Shown here piece by piece: positions 11,761-22,429 of a DNA stretch of 64,000 bases. Both the position numbers and the translations under genes were made by a program. Source of the DNA: Lentinula raphanica (Eukaryota; Basidiomycota; Agaricomycetes; Agaricales; Omphalotaceae). The notes under the pieces are model-generated. The model was not told the DNA's origin. It saw nothing but the letters and a program-made list of their open reading frames with translations, and did no database searches. The stretch covers positions 248,001 to 312,000 of the forward strand of contig JANVFP010000003.1 of NCBI GenBank assembly GCA_027919835.1. The letters are read 5' to 3'. The number at the start of each line of letters is the position of its first letter. Position 1 is the stretch's first letter.

Positions 11761-12420
11761 GTGATGATAATATATGCTGTGCTGAAGACTGCATCAAAGA
11801 TTGAGAATTATAATTTATCACTGGCAGAAAGGTATGGGTTAGCACTCCACAGAAGCCAACACACTTCTAGTGGCCGAAAGCAAAACATTGAACAAGACTT
11901 ACCAGAATCAGTAACATTGGCAATCAGTGTGCAAGTCATGGTTGTGCAAAACATAGACACAGATCTTGACTTGGCCAATGGTGCACAAGGGACTGTAGTG
12001 GGTCTAGTACTACACACTGATGAACCTTCAATCAATGAGGATTAAGCGGCAGTGGAGTTGAAGTACTTGTCTTTGTATATTCTGGTGAAGTTAGAGCATA
12101 CACGCATAATGAAACTGGAAGGATTAGATGAAAATGTTATACCAATCCAACCACAGACTCAAACTATGAGAATTTCAGTGCAACAGAAGAAAGGGCCACC
12201 GGCGGTGCGCACGCTGCACAGTAAAGCGACAGCAATTTCCACTCACACTTGCATATGCCTTCCAGATTATTGAGTGCAGGGACAAACCATAGTTCTGGTG
12301 ATCATTGATATTTCTCTGCCTCAAGTCCAACGTGAATGTTGAGCCATCTATTTCAGTGTTTGATAATGACAATGTAAGCGAGACAATGACGCCCGGGTAG
12401 GAAAGACTTTGAATTGATGA
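11761..12420 (+). pseudogene. PIF1-type helicase relic, C-terminal part
   Basis: One frame reads LPESVTLAISVQVMVVQNID, then LDLANGAQGTVVG and LHTDEP, then after an in-frame TAA at 12043 ELKYLSLYILVKLEHTR, ENVIPIQPQTQTMRI and finally FPLTLAYAFQ. This order is typical of the C-terminal half of PIF1-like helicases found in Helitrons and in free-standing fungal PIF1 families. Stops at 12043 and after the AYAF motif, and the absence of the N-terminal ATPase motifs, mark it as dead. It lies just downstream of the truncated F-box relic. Confidence 0.7.
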
Positions 12421-12693
12421 AGTATGGTTGAGTGTAGAAGGGAGAGTACTTAATGTTCGTTCATTCAGATGATGTTTTGCCTGCCGTGAGTTGTTTGCAT
12501 TTATTTGTTTTCAGAGTGTGGGAAAAATAATTATCAAAATTGAAGGACCTTGACAAGCAAGGTGACTTAGTCTTCTATGGCGAGCGCTCGTTCTCGGTCG
12601 TATCGGGCCGAACCGTGGCAAACAGGAAAAACTGATTGCCTGACTAGAAACAGTCCTCACGTCGTCCATTCTTTGTTTCTGCTAATCTCGTAC

Positions 12694-12798
12694 CCAGATG
12701 TTCTAGGGAACTCCGGCATCCCAGTGCCGCGAAAATACAAATGTAAATAATCGAACAAACAAAAAAACAAACATCGGGTCGTTCCCTAGAACATCTGG
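12694..12798. mobile_element. 105-base TIR element (MITE-like)
   Basis: Perfect 18-base terminal inverted repeats, CCAGATGTTCTAGGGAAC, occupy 12694-12711 and 12781-12798. The interior is AT-rich with a run of A and C triplets. No coding capacity. I found no clear target duplication because the flank is itself part of a repeat. Confidence 0.75.
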
Positions 12799-13259
12799 TG
12801 CATTTCGTAACCAGGGGGGCGCCTCGATACACAGCCACCGCCAGCGTGACATCCAGGCGCCCAACAGACGCCTGCTTCTTGAGTTATTTCGACCTTTATC
12901 ACACAAAATTCAGCTATGAAGCCTGGCTATTCATGGTCTCTAGGTGGCTACTAGATAGTACAAGCTGTAAGGACATGAGAAGGACATGAGAGGGACTATG
13001 AATTATCATAGAAAAGCTAGACATCACTGTACTTGGAGTTTTAAGTTTTAACAGAGATTATTGACATTTCAGACTCAATGCATGCCATATATTGCACTCA
13101 GTTTTTTCTTGGGCCTTTTTGAACATGTATGACTTCAGTAAGTATGCAACTTGGTGTTTTTATCACTACATATCGGATGGGAAAACCTGGGAAAACTGCC
13201 GAATAACGCGAATGTCACGGTGGCTGTGTATCGAGGCGCCCCCTTGGTTACGAAATGCA

Positions 13260-13808
13260 CCAGATGTTTTACAACGCAACAGAGTGTTTGTTTTTCCCGC
13301 TACCCTTTAGGGTAGAAGGGTTTTATGGTCCAGCTCGATTTTCCGTTGGCTGTGATTTACAAAAAATGTGCATCGGGCCGTTTCCGGTCCGCTTCTCTTT
13401 CCATGTCTACCGGAAAGGTTGTGTTTGTTGTAGCACTAACTTTCTCGTTCTTCAACTTTTTCTCTGAGTCTTGCTTGTTAACCTGTAGGGACCGGGTAGC
13501 GGGCTGTGCCGCTAGTCGGCCCTACTGGTTATCCAGCTCGATTTTCCGTTGGCTGTGATTTACAAAAAATGTGCATCGGGCCGTTTCCGGTCCGCTTCTC
13601 TTTCCATGTCTACCGGAAAGGTTGTGTTTGTTGTAGCACTAACTTTCTCGTTCTTCAACTTTTTCTCTGAGTCTTGCTTGTTAACCTGTAGGGACCGGGT
13701 AGCGGGCTGTGCCGCTAGTCGGCCCTACTGGTTATTTTGTTTGTCCATATGTTTACATTTGTATTTATTTTCTGTACCGTGGTGAAGTACGCGTTGTAAA
13801 ACATCTGG
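13260..13808. mobile_element. 549-base TIR element related to the 105-base one
   Basis: Perfect 18-base inverted repeats, CCAGATGTTTTACAACGC, occupy 13260-13277 and 13791-13808. Their outer nine bases equal those of the 105-base element, and the two share interior words such as TTTACATTTGTATTT. This larger copy holds the 203-base tandem duplication. It encodes nothing recognisable. Confidence 0.75.
13330..13735. repeat. 203-base tandem duplication
   Basis: Two adjacent copies, 13330-13532 and 13533-13735, appear identical by eye. Each creates a small open frame (SASLSMSTGK theme) that I regard as a by-product. The identity implies a recent duplication or homogenisation. Confidence 0.9.
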
Positions 13809-13932
13809 GAACGAGATTATGTTTCTGCATCCTTCTGCAAGTTTCTGCACCTCTCATCGGGACCCATTCAGTAGACAGTGACAACCAACACGAACTGTGA
13901 TCACCACGGTCGTTGAATCCCTGGCTGAACTC

Positions 13933-15031
13933 ATGCTGCCAGAAGAACTGTGGTTCAAAATCCTTAGCCAGGCTTGTCAGGTATCAGATCTCTGCGATGC
14001 CCCGCGATTGCTGAGTTTCCCGGTGGCTTTGCTCACAAAGGCTCGACTCAAACAGATGGTTTGCTTCTACTCTATATTGGTCTCGTACAGCTACTAACTT
14101 AGTTTCGACTCTGTAGAAGTTTCAGCGACGGATCATCTTGGTTTGCAAAACCTGGTACAGAATAGCATTTCCGTGTTTATTCGAGGAGGTAGCTATACTA
14201 CATAACGAGGGTCTTTGTTCGATCTTCGATCGTATCCTCGAAAACTCGCTGGGCCATGTCACGAAACGCCTGGATGTGTATACCAGCACACCTTTAGATC
14301 CAAAGGTTTTCTCAGCTCTACTCAACCGCTTAGTTAATCTACGCATGGTCTACATCGCAATCGGATCCTGGGATTCTATCCCTGAGCCAATCTCCGAATG
14401 TATCTACCGGCACCCAACGCTGACCACGGTCAACAACACGCGATTTGAAAATCATTCGAACGTTCAGTATGTTGTCAAAGAACCTACCCTTCGAGTTGTG
14501 TCTCTATCAGCTTGCCTCTTTACCAAAACCGTCGAATACTATCGCTATAACCTATCAAAGGTTACCCAGCTCTACGTTCTTGAGGAACCCTTCATCACTC
14601 CGGGAGATATATTCACGCACATGTGCGGAAATATGCCTTCCGTGACTTCGATCCTGTTCGGTCAAACCATATCTGATGAATTTCCCTATCTCTTGGATGC
14701 CCTTTACAAGTTTCTTCCCAATCTACACTTTGTAGCCATTCAAACGACTTTCCACTCTGTCCTGTTTTCGGAAGAACCGTTGAATGAATATCACTTCAGC
14801 CCGAGCGTGCACACGTTTGGGTTGACCTTCAAAAGACCAAAGGCTACGACACGTAACTATCGGAGGCTCTGTGGAACTTTGCGCCGACTCCATGGAGAAG
14901 GCCTCAAAGTCATCCGTCTGGGAGAAGAGACTGTACATGATCTCCGCAGTCGGCCGTTTGCTGCGAAATTGGTGGAGGACACTTTCCGCTCCAAAGGCTG
15001 GCGCATGGAAGCTGGAGACATGTACGTTTGA
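13933..15031 (+). CDS. F-box-like protein, array copy 2
   Basis: Two exons (13933-14058 and 14117-15031) give 346 residues, very similar to copy 1 throughout exon 2. The F-box core begins immediately at the proposed start, MLPEELWFKILSQACQ. The position of the copy 1 start is ATC here, preceded by GTG, and an in-frame TGA lies just upstream, so the first usable ATG is 13933. The protein therefore lacks about 20 N-terminal residues of copy 1 and starts right at the F-box. The rest is intact to DMYV. Role inferred as a substrate receptor for an SCF ligase. Whether the shortened N-terminus still binds Skp1 is uncertain. Confidence 0.7.
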
Positions 15032-15326
15032 GCCTTGAGCTTGAAGTCTAGTTAGCCGTCTTGTAGTTGATGATCAGTTAGAACCTAGCCTGGTAGTGGG
15101 TCAATTCTTTCGTTACTTTGTATGTAGAAGGATATGTACATAACCACGATTTCGAGTTTTGCCTGATTTGATTCGGCGCTTGGACCGTCTTACGGGCGCC
15201 TTGAGTAGAAGTTGGAATTTGAATTTTTTGAATTTTTATCAGCCACCATCGTCCTACTCATATTCTCTTATATTGTCCTACTATACGATCTGACGCTCAA
15301 AGTTCCTGCAGGCATTGGGAAATTGA

Positions 15327-16513
15327 ATGTCGGTCTCTGCTCTTCCAGAAGAGCTACTGCTCACAATACTTCGGCTTGCTTGTGGTTTATCCAACATTGA
15401 CTATGCTCCGAGACTGCTATACTTTCCAGTGAAACTAGTCGGTTCAAAAGCTCTACGCAAAACAAGGGTATGCTTCGTATAACTGGAGAAAGACAGATGC
15501 AATGATAGTACTGACAAAGTACCAATGCTCTCAGGAACATCGACGACGAATCATTCTCGTTTCTAAACTCTGGTATAAGGATCGGCCTCCCTTGTCTCTA
15601 CGAAGAAATTGCGATTTTGGATGATATCGAAGTGGAGTCGTTGTACATCATACAGACTCTATCGAAAAACAAGGATCTAGGCCGATATACTAAGCGTTTG
15701 GATATCGGTCGAGTTTTTATAAAGCCTCCCGGTGTGAATTTCAACATAATACGTCCTTTACTGGACCTCTTGGTCAACTTGCAGGCTCTCCGAATCGACT
15801 CTTCTTGCTTCCCTGTCCCTGTCCCTTTCTCATTCACCGAGCGCCATCCAAACCGTTCCACACTGCGAGTATTGCACAACCCGTACCACAGCTTGAGTCC
15901 CTCACCGGGGAGCCCGCTACCTTCTCTGACCCCGAAAACCTCCTCCTTCAAAGCTATCACTTTCACAAACTTCGACGACAATGGAGACGTACTTGATGAC
16001 CCTTTTGCACATCTTTCTGCTCTGCCAAACCTCTCCCAAATCTACTTTCCCTACTACTTCCTAGATATAGAACACGTTATGCAACGCAGTAAACTGCTGT
16101 CTGTGACTTCGATTCTCATCGGTACTAAATACAAGCCTCCATACGCGACGGTGTTGGCTTACATTGGTGATGCTCTGCCGAACCTGCGATACTTGGGTAT
16201 TCGAGCTATAAGTCTCTACCACTACATCTACTCTTCATCGCATGATATAACTGGGTCCTTACGTCCTCTCGCTATCCCTGCTCAGGTACACACTCTAGGA
16301 TTGATTTTTGATATGCCCAAGTCGGAGACAAAGGCATATCGAGCTCTGAACCAGCAATTGGTGGAACTAGAGGCAGATGGATTGAGAAACGTTCATTTTG
16401 GAGAGGAGACGTTGGGTGATTTGCAAAACAGACCAGTTGCTGCTGCACTCTTGAAGGAAACTTTTCGGGCTAGAGCCTGATGGTGCTTGAAATTCGGTGA
16501 TATACCTGTCTAA
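15327..16513 (+). pseudogene. F-box-like protein, array copy 3, frameshifted
   Basis: Exon 1 (15327-15467) reads MSVSALPEELLLTILRLACG, a good F-box start, and exon 2 begins at 15535 with RRRIILVSKLWY. At about 15577-15580 one extra base breaks the frame. Removing the shift restores the IGLPCLYEEIAIL segment typical of the array, and the body then runs open to 16480. There a TGA precedes a still recognisable C-terminal remnant, WCLKFGDIPV, ending at 16513 (compare W-x-x-E-V-G-D-M-Y-V in copies 1 and 4). Two independent lesions point to a pseudogene, unless one is an assembly error. Confidence 0.7.
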
Positions 16514-16654
16514 TATTACTATGTACTACTAGATTCTATCGACTTCGAAGAAACTGACCATAGGCGCTAAATTTAGCGCCTAATATATTTACGATATCAG
16601 CTTGAAAGAATTCTTTCTCATCGACTCTCATCGACTCCAAGAGATTCTTGAAAT

Positions 16655-17803
16655 ATGTCCATGCACTGGAACGCTAGAAATTCATCCGCGCATCTTCCAT
16701 CCCTTCCTGAAGAGCTATGGTCAAAGATCATCGAACTTGCTCATGATGTTCCGAGCGAATTCATCTCTCGTCTAAAGCTGTTGAGCTTTCACGCATCCCT
16801 CACATCTACACTACCTGTGGTGTGTCCCTTACTCGAACTCTTATTTAACGTGTTTCCTTACAAGTGACTTCAGATAAATATGCTCCCGGTTATTCTGGTT
16901 TGCAAGATGTGGTACAGATTGGCACTTCCGTTTCTATACAAGGACATGGTCCTTACAGATTCTTCGGAGCTACAAGGAGCTGCAGAAACGGTAGCTCTGA
17001 GGCCATTTGGTCACCATACAACACGCTTAGTATTGCACATGAGACCTGACCTCGATGACCTATACAGTCTACTCCTCCATCTATCCAACATTGAAATCGT
17101 CATCATAGATTATGGACACGAATCTGATTACTCTTATGGAACAATGTTGTCCGAGCGCATTCTTGCGCTGCCCAGACTACGGCTACTCTGTGGTCCGAAC
17201 TTCCTCGGGCTGATGTCCACGCCTACATGTCCTACCTTGCGGGCTATGACCTTCCCGCTCAGAGTTGACAAGCCAGTCCCAGATCAGGACTCGCAGCAGG
17301 ATCCCTTACCTTTGTTCCCAAACCTATCCCAACTCTACTTCGCCTACAATATCAGCTTATCAACAATCAAATACGTGACTCCTGATATGCGTAGGGATTT
17401 TCAGTCAGTGACATCGATCCTCATAGGCTATGATTATAAGGAATCATATCTGGATCTCATCCTATGTATCTTAGGCTACTTGCCTAACCTGCGATACATA
17501 GGTATCCAAACTACCTTTCAAGACTGCTTCTGCGAGTGGGGTCCATTTAGAAACCCCGCTCCCATCCCTTCCGGTGTTCACACCTTGGGACTGTCTTTCA
17601 GACGAGAGAAGATATGGTCACCTAGAATATTCAAGATGCTATGTCAAGGCTTGGAGCATATACATGGCTACGGGTTGAAAGTGATTCGGATCGATGAGGA
17701 TACTATACTTCATATCAAAAGCCAGCCATCTATAGCCGAGAGAGTGCACGAAATTTTTCAAACGAAGAAATGGAAACTGGAAGTGGGTGATATGTACGTC
17801 TAG
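16655..17803 (+). CDS. F-box-like protein, array copy 4
   Basis: Exons 16655-16819 and 16874-17803 give 364 residues; the donor at 16817 is an equally in-phase alternative. The F-box-like core is LPSLPEELWSKIIELAHD, about residues 14-31. Exon 2 starts with VILVCKMWYRLALPFLYKDM and ends with EVGDMYV. This is the most diverged intact member of the array. It keeps the intron position and C-terminus, so it derives from the same duplication series. Likely a soluble SCF substrate receptor. The gene downstream is convergent: its stop lies 130 bases away on the other strand. Confidence 0.75.
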
Positions 17804-17932
17804 GTGTCTGGTTGTAGGAGTCCCCCAGAGTCAGTTCGGTGAAGAGGGGATGCTTTTTTTGATGCTCACCAGTGGATCGAATTATCCAGACCAATACAGT
17901 CATTTACCATCTATGAAAGGAGTATATGATCT

Positions 17933-18940
17933 TTATGCACTCGAGTCACTCGAGTCACTCGAAGAACTTGAAGAACTTGAGGAACTTGAAGAACTCGAAG
18001 ATCTCACTCCTTTCCAGGGTACTGGATTTGGAGAAGGGCTGCGTCCACGGCTACTCGTAGAGACAGCGCTGAGGAATTTCTGGAAAAAGTTGTTCGAACC
18101 CTGCAACTGAAACATCATAGGTAAGCTTCCGTCTGAGTTAGGGAAACAGAATAGAGGATCGAAGGCAGTGGAGATTTGGACTAACCTGCCCATTCTCATA
18201 TTCTAGTTTCAGGTGGAGGTTCCGACGGTCGGAAGTTTCGAGGGACCCTTTGATGTTCTTGTTATTATTCCCAAGAGTCCCTCGAGCGATAGAGCCTTCA
18301 AAATCCATCTGCCAATTGAATCCTATCGGAGGCACCTCCTTCTGCACAGGTTTACCAAACACGGTTGTTTCTTGCATCAAGAACGTTCGCGAGAGTCTAA
18401 CCTCGACCGATGACTTGTATGGCAATTGTTCTCGGTGGTTGACAGCAATCACATCGATTGTGGTCGGCATTGGGCCTTTCGCAGACATTTTGCGTTTATT
18501 GAGATAGGGGTGGAAGAGAGGGAGCTCTTTTTCGATCCGAGTTTTTAAATCGCGAAGAAGAGGGTTCAGCATCATGACGATAGCAGAGCGGAGATCTTCT
18601 TCTCCGGAGCTCAAGCCTCGGACTACCACCACAGCTTTGATGGAGTCTGCTGGCACTTCCGAGTCTTTGGAACCGGCGCGAGCGTGGATCTGAGGCAGAT
18701 GAGGATCAGCGGCAGTAACCTGCGTCATGCCTGGGTTCGCCGGTGAGGGAAGAAGGGAGGTAGAGTTATCCTTTGTAAGAATTGAAACATCGATACTTAT
18801 CAACTTGGATCCAAGAACGAAGAGGGTGAACTCACATGTTCCAATGAGTCGATGGGTAGAGAAAGAGTGAGTGTGCTGAAGAGGACTAGGCCAAGCAGTA
18901 GTATGGAGAACAGTCTGCGTTTGTTGAGTATTAGCGACAT
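17933..18940 (-). CDS. Secreted protein of unknown function with poly-Ser tail
   Basis: Three exons (18940-18836, 18770-18186, 18106-17933) join in phase to give 287 residues. The N-terminus is a classic signal peptide: basic RR, then FSILLLGLVLFSTLTLSL. The middle is soluble, with mixed charge and motifs such as KAVVVVRGLSSGEEDLRSAI and FNWQMDFEG, and no family I recognise. The third exon ends in about 15 consecutive Ser followed by DSSDSSA, coded by a microsatellite. A cell-wall-linked or secreted role is possible. The poly-Ser length may vary between strains. The repeat protein upstream lies on the same strand, 647 bases away. Confidence 0.65.
17939..18003. repeat. Coding microsatellite (Ser codons)
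   Basis: Imperfect runs of gaacttgaa- and cgagtcact-type words. On the minus strand they read as TCN and AGT/AGC Ser codons in the C-terminal tail of the secreted protein. Confidence 0.8.
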
Positions 18941-19587
18941 CGGGAGGTGATTCGATATGGCAGTATTCGTGAGATTGCGTCGATTAAAGGAAGGGTAGTA
19001 CGATAAATCGTTCGACCAGCGAAGTTTTTTCGTTTTGGTGGTGATGCTATTGGGGGATCTAGCCGACTCAGCAGCAAGAAAAGGGGAAGACGGTTAAATA
19101 TATGCTATTGTTGTGGCAAAACGAGGCAGTGGAAAGGCTGTTATCATCGTTCGAATTTTCGTCGGCTGTGTTTCGGCGGAGCTGTAGGAAGCGGCGGCCC
19201 CGGCGTACCAATTTGGGGGCTGCGTCGGAATCCTTAGCTCTGCGCCACACTGTTACTACTGAACTTTAAGGAGTCTCAAGACACCGATCCCAACCAGAGG
19301 GATTTCAATTGCTGTACATATTTAAAAAATATCGACAATTGTCTATAGCTGAGTCCGAGAAACAAAGATGTTGTCCAAACATACGCTCCACGAGCATTGA
19401 GTCCTTTCCTTCACTACTATGATCCACTATCCCAAATGTCCAAGTCGTCGAAATCGATAGGTATGGCTTCCTGACCATAATCTACATCTTAAAAGAGAGA
19501 GAAAGTGTCCTTCAACTCCATCTGTGCGAAGGGCGGGGGATAGCACTGTATCCACGGAGGCAAGTTTACCGTTTCAGGACCGCCGTT
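18941..19587. other. Intergenic spacer
   Basis: The stretch separates two minus-strand genes for secreted proteins. It should hold the promoter of the 18.9 kb gene and the 3' end of the repeat-protein gene. An AGGAGTCTC-rich patch and short frames are present, but no gene is supported. Confidence 0.4.
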
Positions 19588-20132
19588 TCACATCTCACTA
19601 AAACTATCATCTCTCTGCTCAAGTGAGCCTTCAGAGCTACCACCATCTCTTCGATGAGGACGGCCTCTTCCGGAATCGTAGTTTTTCATCTGGCTAACAA
19701 TATCGCCATTGTCTCTTTGCTCGAGTGAGCGTTTGGAGCCTCCACCATGACGCGCCGGTCGAGAACCGCCGTTTTTCATCCCGCTCACGACATCATCTCT
19801 CTGCTCGAGTGAGCGTTCGAAGTTCCCAGTGCCATCCGACAGTGCATCTCGGCGACCGTTAACAGGAGAGAGGGGATCACGACCCACTATAACCTCTCTT
19901 CCACCGTGACTGTGAGGACGGGGCCTCCTCGGGACCGAATCGCCATTTCCTATGCCTTGGACGACGTCTCTTTGATCAAGGGAAAGTTCGCGTCTATAAA
20001 CAAGGAGATTTTGTATTTAGTCTCGAGGTGGTATATCAAATCTAAGACCATGGAAGCTGGGACTCACGTTGATACTGGAGCGGCGATGACATTTGAAAGT
20101 AAGAGAGCGGTGAATATGATGAACAGACGCAT
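19588..20132 (-). CDS. Small secreted repeat protein with dibasic sites
   Basis: Exons 20132-20068 and 19993-19588 join in phase to give 156 residues. Residues 1-18 are a signal peptide, MRLFIIFTALLLSNVIAA. The rest has no Cys and carries four copies of S-L-[DE]-Q-R-D, each followed by a V-x-x-[IM]-x-N-like segment and a basic PRRPRPH / ARHGGG / HRRDGGS-like segment. Dibasic pairs occur at SKR|SLEQRD, VPRRP, NGRRD and HRRDG. Repeats separated by dibasic residues after a signal peptide are the hallmark of Kex2-processed repeat proteins, which in fungi include precursors of secreted peptides. Not every repeat is preceded by KR or RR, so processing is a hypothesis. No tailoring enzyme (UstY-like, prolyl oligopeptidase, methyltransferase) is seen nearby. 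Confidence 0.6.
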
Positions 20133-21337
20133 TGTTGTGTAATATCCGGTATCGAACAAGCTCGGTGTTGGTTAGGGACCTTGGAAGTTGAAAGAAACGA
20201 TATCCGTAAAGTGAACGACTGGGTGCTCGGAGTAAACTGGCGCTAGATTATGTAGAAACAAAGGGGTTGAGCATGAGCATAGCGTGCTTTCGAAGAGCAA
20301 GAAGAAAGAAACAATGTCCTAGAAAGTAATGGTAACTCACCAGCCAAAACTGAGTCTGAAACTCGAGATGCGAATGTCGAAAGAAAATAAAGGGCTCTTC
20401 AAGAACTGAGAATGAGAAAGATACTGACCAGCAATCGAGAAAGGTCAAACCCTTTTATACATCCAGAACTTGTCCATGAGGTTGTACAGATCTCTTCAGA
20501 CAGCATCGCACCCAAGTTCATGGAGAGAATACCGAAGTACTGGCTTCTGGCAGCCTACATCAAGGAATGCAGTGAGTTTCGAGGGACCTCTGATGAATAA
20601 GAACTTGAAGTTGTACAACTACCTGCTTCAGACATCAATCCGAGAGAGATGGGCATTGTTTTTGATATTGCAGAATAGTGTAGTGGTGATGGTAGTAGTA
20701 TTTGGTCGACGTTCACAATGTTCCCTGAGGTCTGAGGAAAGATGGATGATGTAGCATGTGGTTGACTGATTGATATGAAGAACGCGTATACCGTACAGCC
20801 TCGTACAGCCAGTGTTTATAGCGCCCTTGTTACATATACATAGTATCAGGCGTGGCGTTTCTCTCTCACAATCGTCATTGGAACTTGAGAATTTGATTCG
20901 AGATGGAAAGGCAGGTTTGGTATGATGATCAGATTGTTGTTGGTCAGTCTAGTAGGGCTGAATCGTTTCAGAGTGGGACGTTGGGAAGTCTAGAGTTTCT
21001 TTGACGATATGAACGAATCAAACATAGCTCTGGACAGCAACCTACAGCAACTTATCTTGATTCTTTACTGACTGACTGTTCGATGTTATCGATCTGGCCG
21101 AACCGGCCAAGTTGTTGTTGCAGCATCATGATCCTGAACTCACAGTAAGAAGGCAGCGAAATGAATCAGGAACTGTTGAAAAATGTTGAAAGACCTGTTG
21201 AAAAGAACACATCTTCGTAAAATCCGCATGCAAGAAGTGACCGAAACGATCATTTGTATTGTCCAATGTCTAGTCGGCTATATGATACAGATGCGCGAGG
21301 ATACTATACACTTCATGTTTGATTGGGTTTTGATTCG
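20133..21337. other. Intergenic region with promoter of repeat-protein gene
   Basis: No gene is supported. The near part should be the leader of the 20.1 kb gene. Between the likely TATA box at 20451-20460 and the ATG lie GT and AG sites that could define a 5' untranslated intron. The remainder, 20500-21330, holds only short frames. Confidence 0.4.
20451..20460 (-). promoter_or_regulatory. TATA box, repeat-protein gene
   Basis: On the minus strand this reads GTATAAAAGG, about 320 bases before the ATG at 20132. The long distance suggests a 5' leader, perhaps with an intron. Confidence 0.45.
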
Positions 21338-22143
21338 TCAGAAGTTGTTTCCTTCGACCTGTGTTCGTGGAAAGCTATGAGTTTCATGAAACGAAGAGCA
21401 AGACGCTCGAATACACTAACCTTCCTCTCCTGGCCACGTTCGACCATATCAGGATTTCTCGTCAACTTACCTGCGGCGACTTCTGCAGTACCTGGAAATG
21501 CATAATTAGAAATGAAGGGTTCTTATACTGGCTATCGAACGAGTTGTGCCCACCTTTCATTTTGTCGCCAAAGCTAGGTTTCGTAGTGTTGGAGGAACCG
21601 TACGAGTCGTCGTCGCGACCGGTGGAAAAGTCGTTGCCGGTACCATAAGCACTGCCAGTCCCGGTACGGCTGTTCTCAAAATCGTTTCCAGTTCCTGATC
21701 GGATTGCAAAGTTTTAGTGGAAAGAGATAGGTGGTGGAAAACATTCAGCGATACACGTACCGTATCCTTGTGTACCAGTGGTATCGCCGTAGCCACGCTC
21801 ATTGCCAGCGCCATATCCACGCTGAGTCTGCGAAGTTCCAAAGGAGTCGTCATTGTACCCGCTCGAGGAGAATTCTATTCGTTTGACAATTCAGGAAATC
21901 AGGTTGAACGGAAGATGACATGAGAAACTGACGGTTGGCACGGCCAGATTGCTGATACTGGTCCTGATCGTATCCTCCTCCTCCGTAGGAGTTATCGTCG
22001 AATCGGCCGCGGCCAGAAGTTTGTTGGTCGAAACCACCCGTTCCAGAGGAGCCGTATTGATCGTCAAAGCCACCTCGGCGGGGCTGAGAGTTGTTGTAGG
22101 AGGTGTTGTTGAAGTTATTTGGGTCAGAGTCGAAAGAGGACAT
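21338..22143 (-). CDS. CsbD-like hydrophilic stress protein
   Basis: Five exons (22143-21933, 21874-21761, 21694-21554, 21491-21421, 21358-21338) close in phase to give 185 residues. The N-terminal two thirds is low-complexity, rich in Gly, Tyr, Asp, Asn, Gln and Ser (MSSFDSDPNN start, several RGxYGxG units). The C-terminus is GTAEVAAGKLTRNPDMVERG followed by QERK, which matches the CsbD-like family signature. CsbD-like proteins are small, hydrophilic and often induced by stress; the molecular role is not known. No signal peptide, so it is intracellular. A TATA box lies about 100 bases upstream. A truncated duplicate is found at 29.0-29.2 kb. Confidence 0.8.
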
Positions 22144-22237
22144 GGTGATGATTTGAGATAAACGAAATGCTGAATGTATATGTGGTGGTTGGTGTGGGTT
22201 GAAATTTCTGGGGAGAGGTTCGAGGTTTCGACCGGGG

Positions 22238-22244
22238 TTTATAT
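22238..22244 (-). promoter_or_regulatory. TATA box, CsbD-like gene
   Basis: Minus-strand ATATAAA about 100 bases before the ATG at 22143. Confidence 0.5.
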
Positions 22245-22429
22245 GCGAAATCTGGAGACCGATGACGACGAATGACGCGCCTGGCCCCTGGGTTACAGAG
22301 TAGAGAGGTGGAGACATTCAAGTTGGAGAGTCGCCAAATTGGATGTGAGATAGACCGTGACGTGGAGCAAGAGGAGCGAGCACACCATACTACACCATAC
22401 CAAGACCTACTTGGCTGAACTATCTATTC

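Larger units (their letters stand above)
12640..13830. repeat. Large inverted repeat with two TIR elements
   Basis: The segment 12660-12850 is an inverted, diverged copy of 13205-13250 plus 13809-13830. Each arm carries the flank GGTTACGAAATGCA next to a small TIR element, and a GAGATTA-containing flank on the other side. The arms could pair into a long hairpin of about 1.2 kb. The intervening 12850-13200 has no recognised gene. Confidence 0.7.

Noticed and set aside
13330..13785. Two similar small frames with the SASLSMSTGK theme
   Set aside because: They only reflect the 203-base tandem duplication inside a TIR element; no start context, domain or splice support.
15213..15400. 62-codon frame overlapping the start of array copy 3
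   Set aside because: Out of frame with the recognisable F-box sequence starting at 15327; no independent support.
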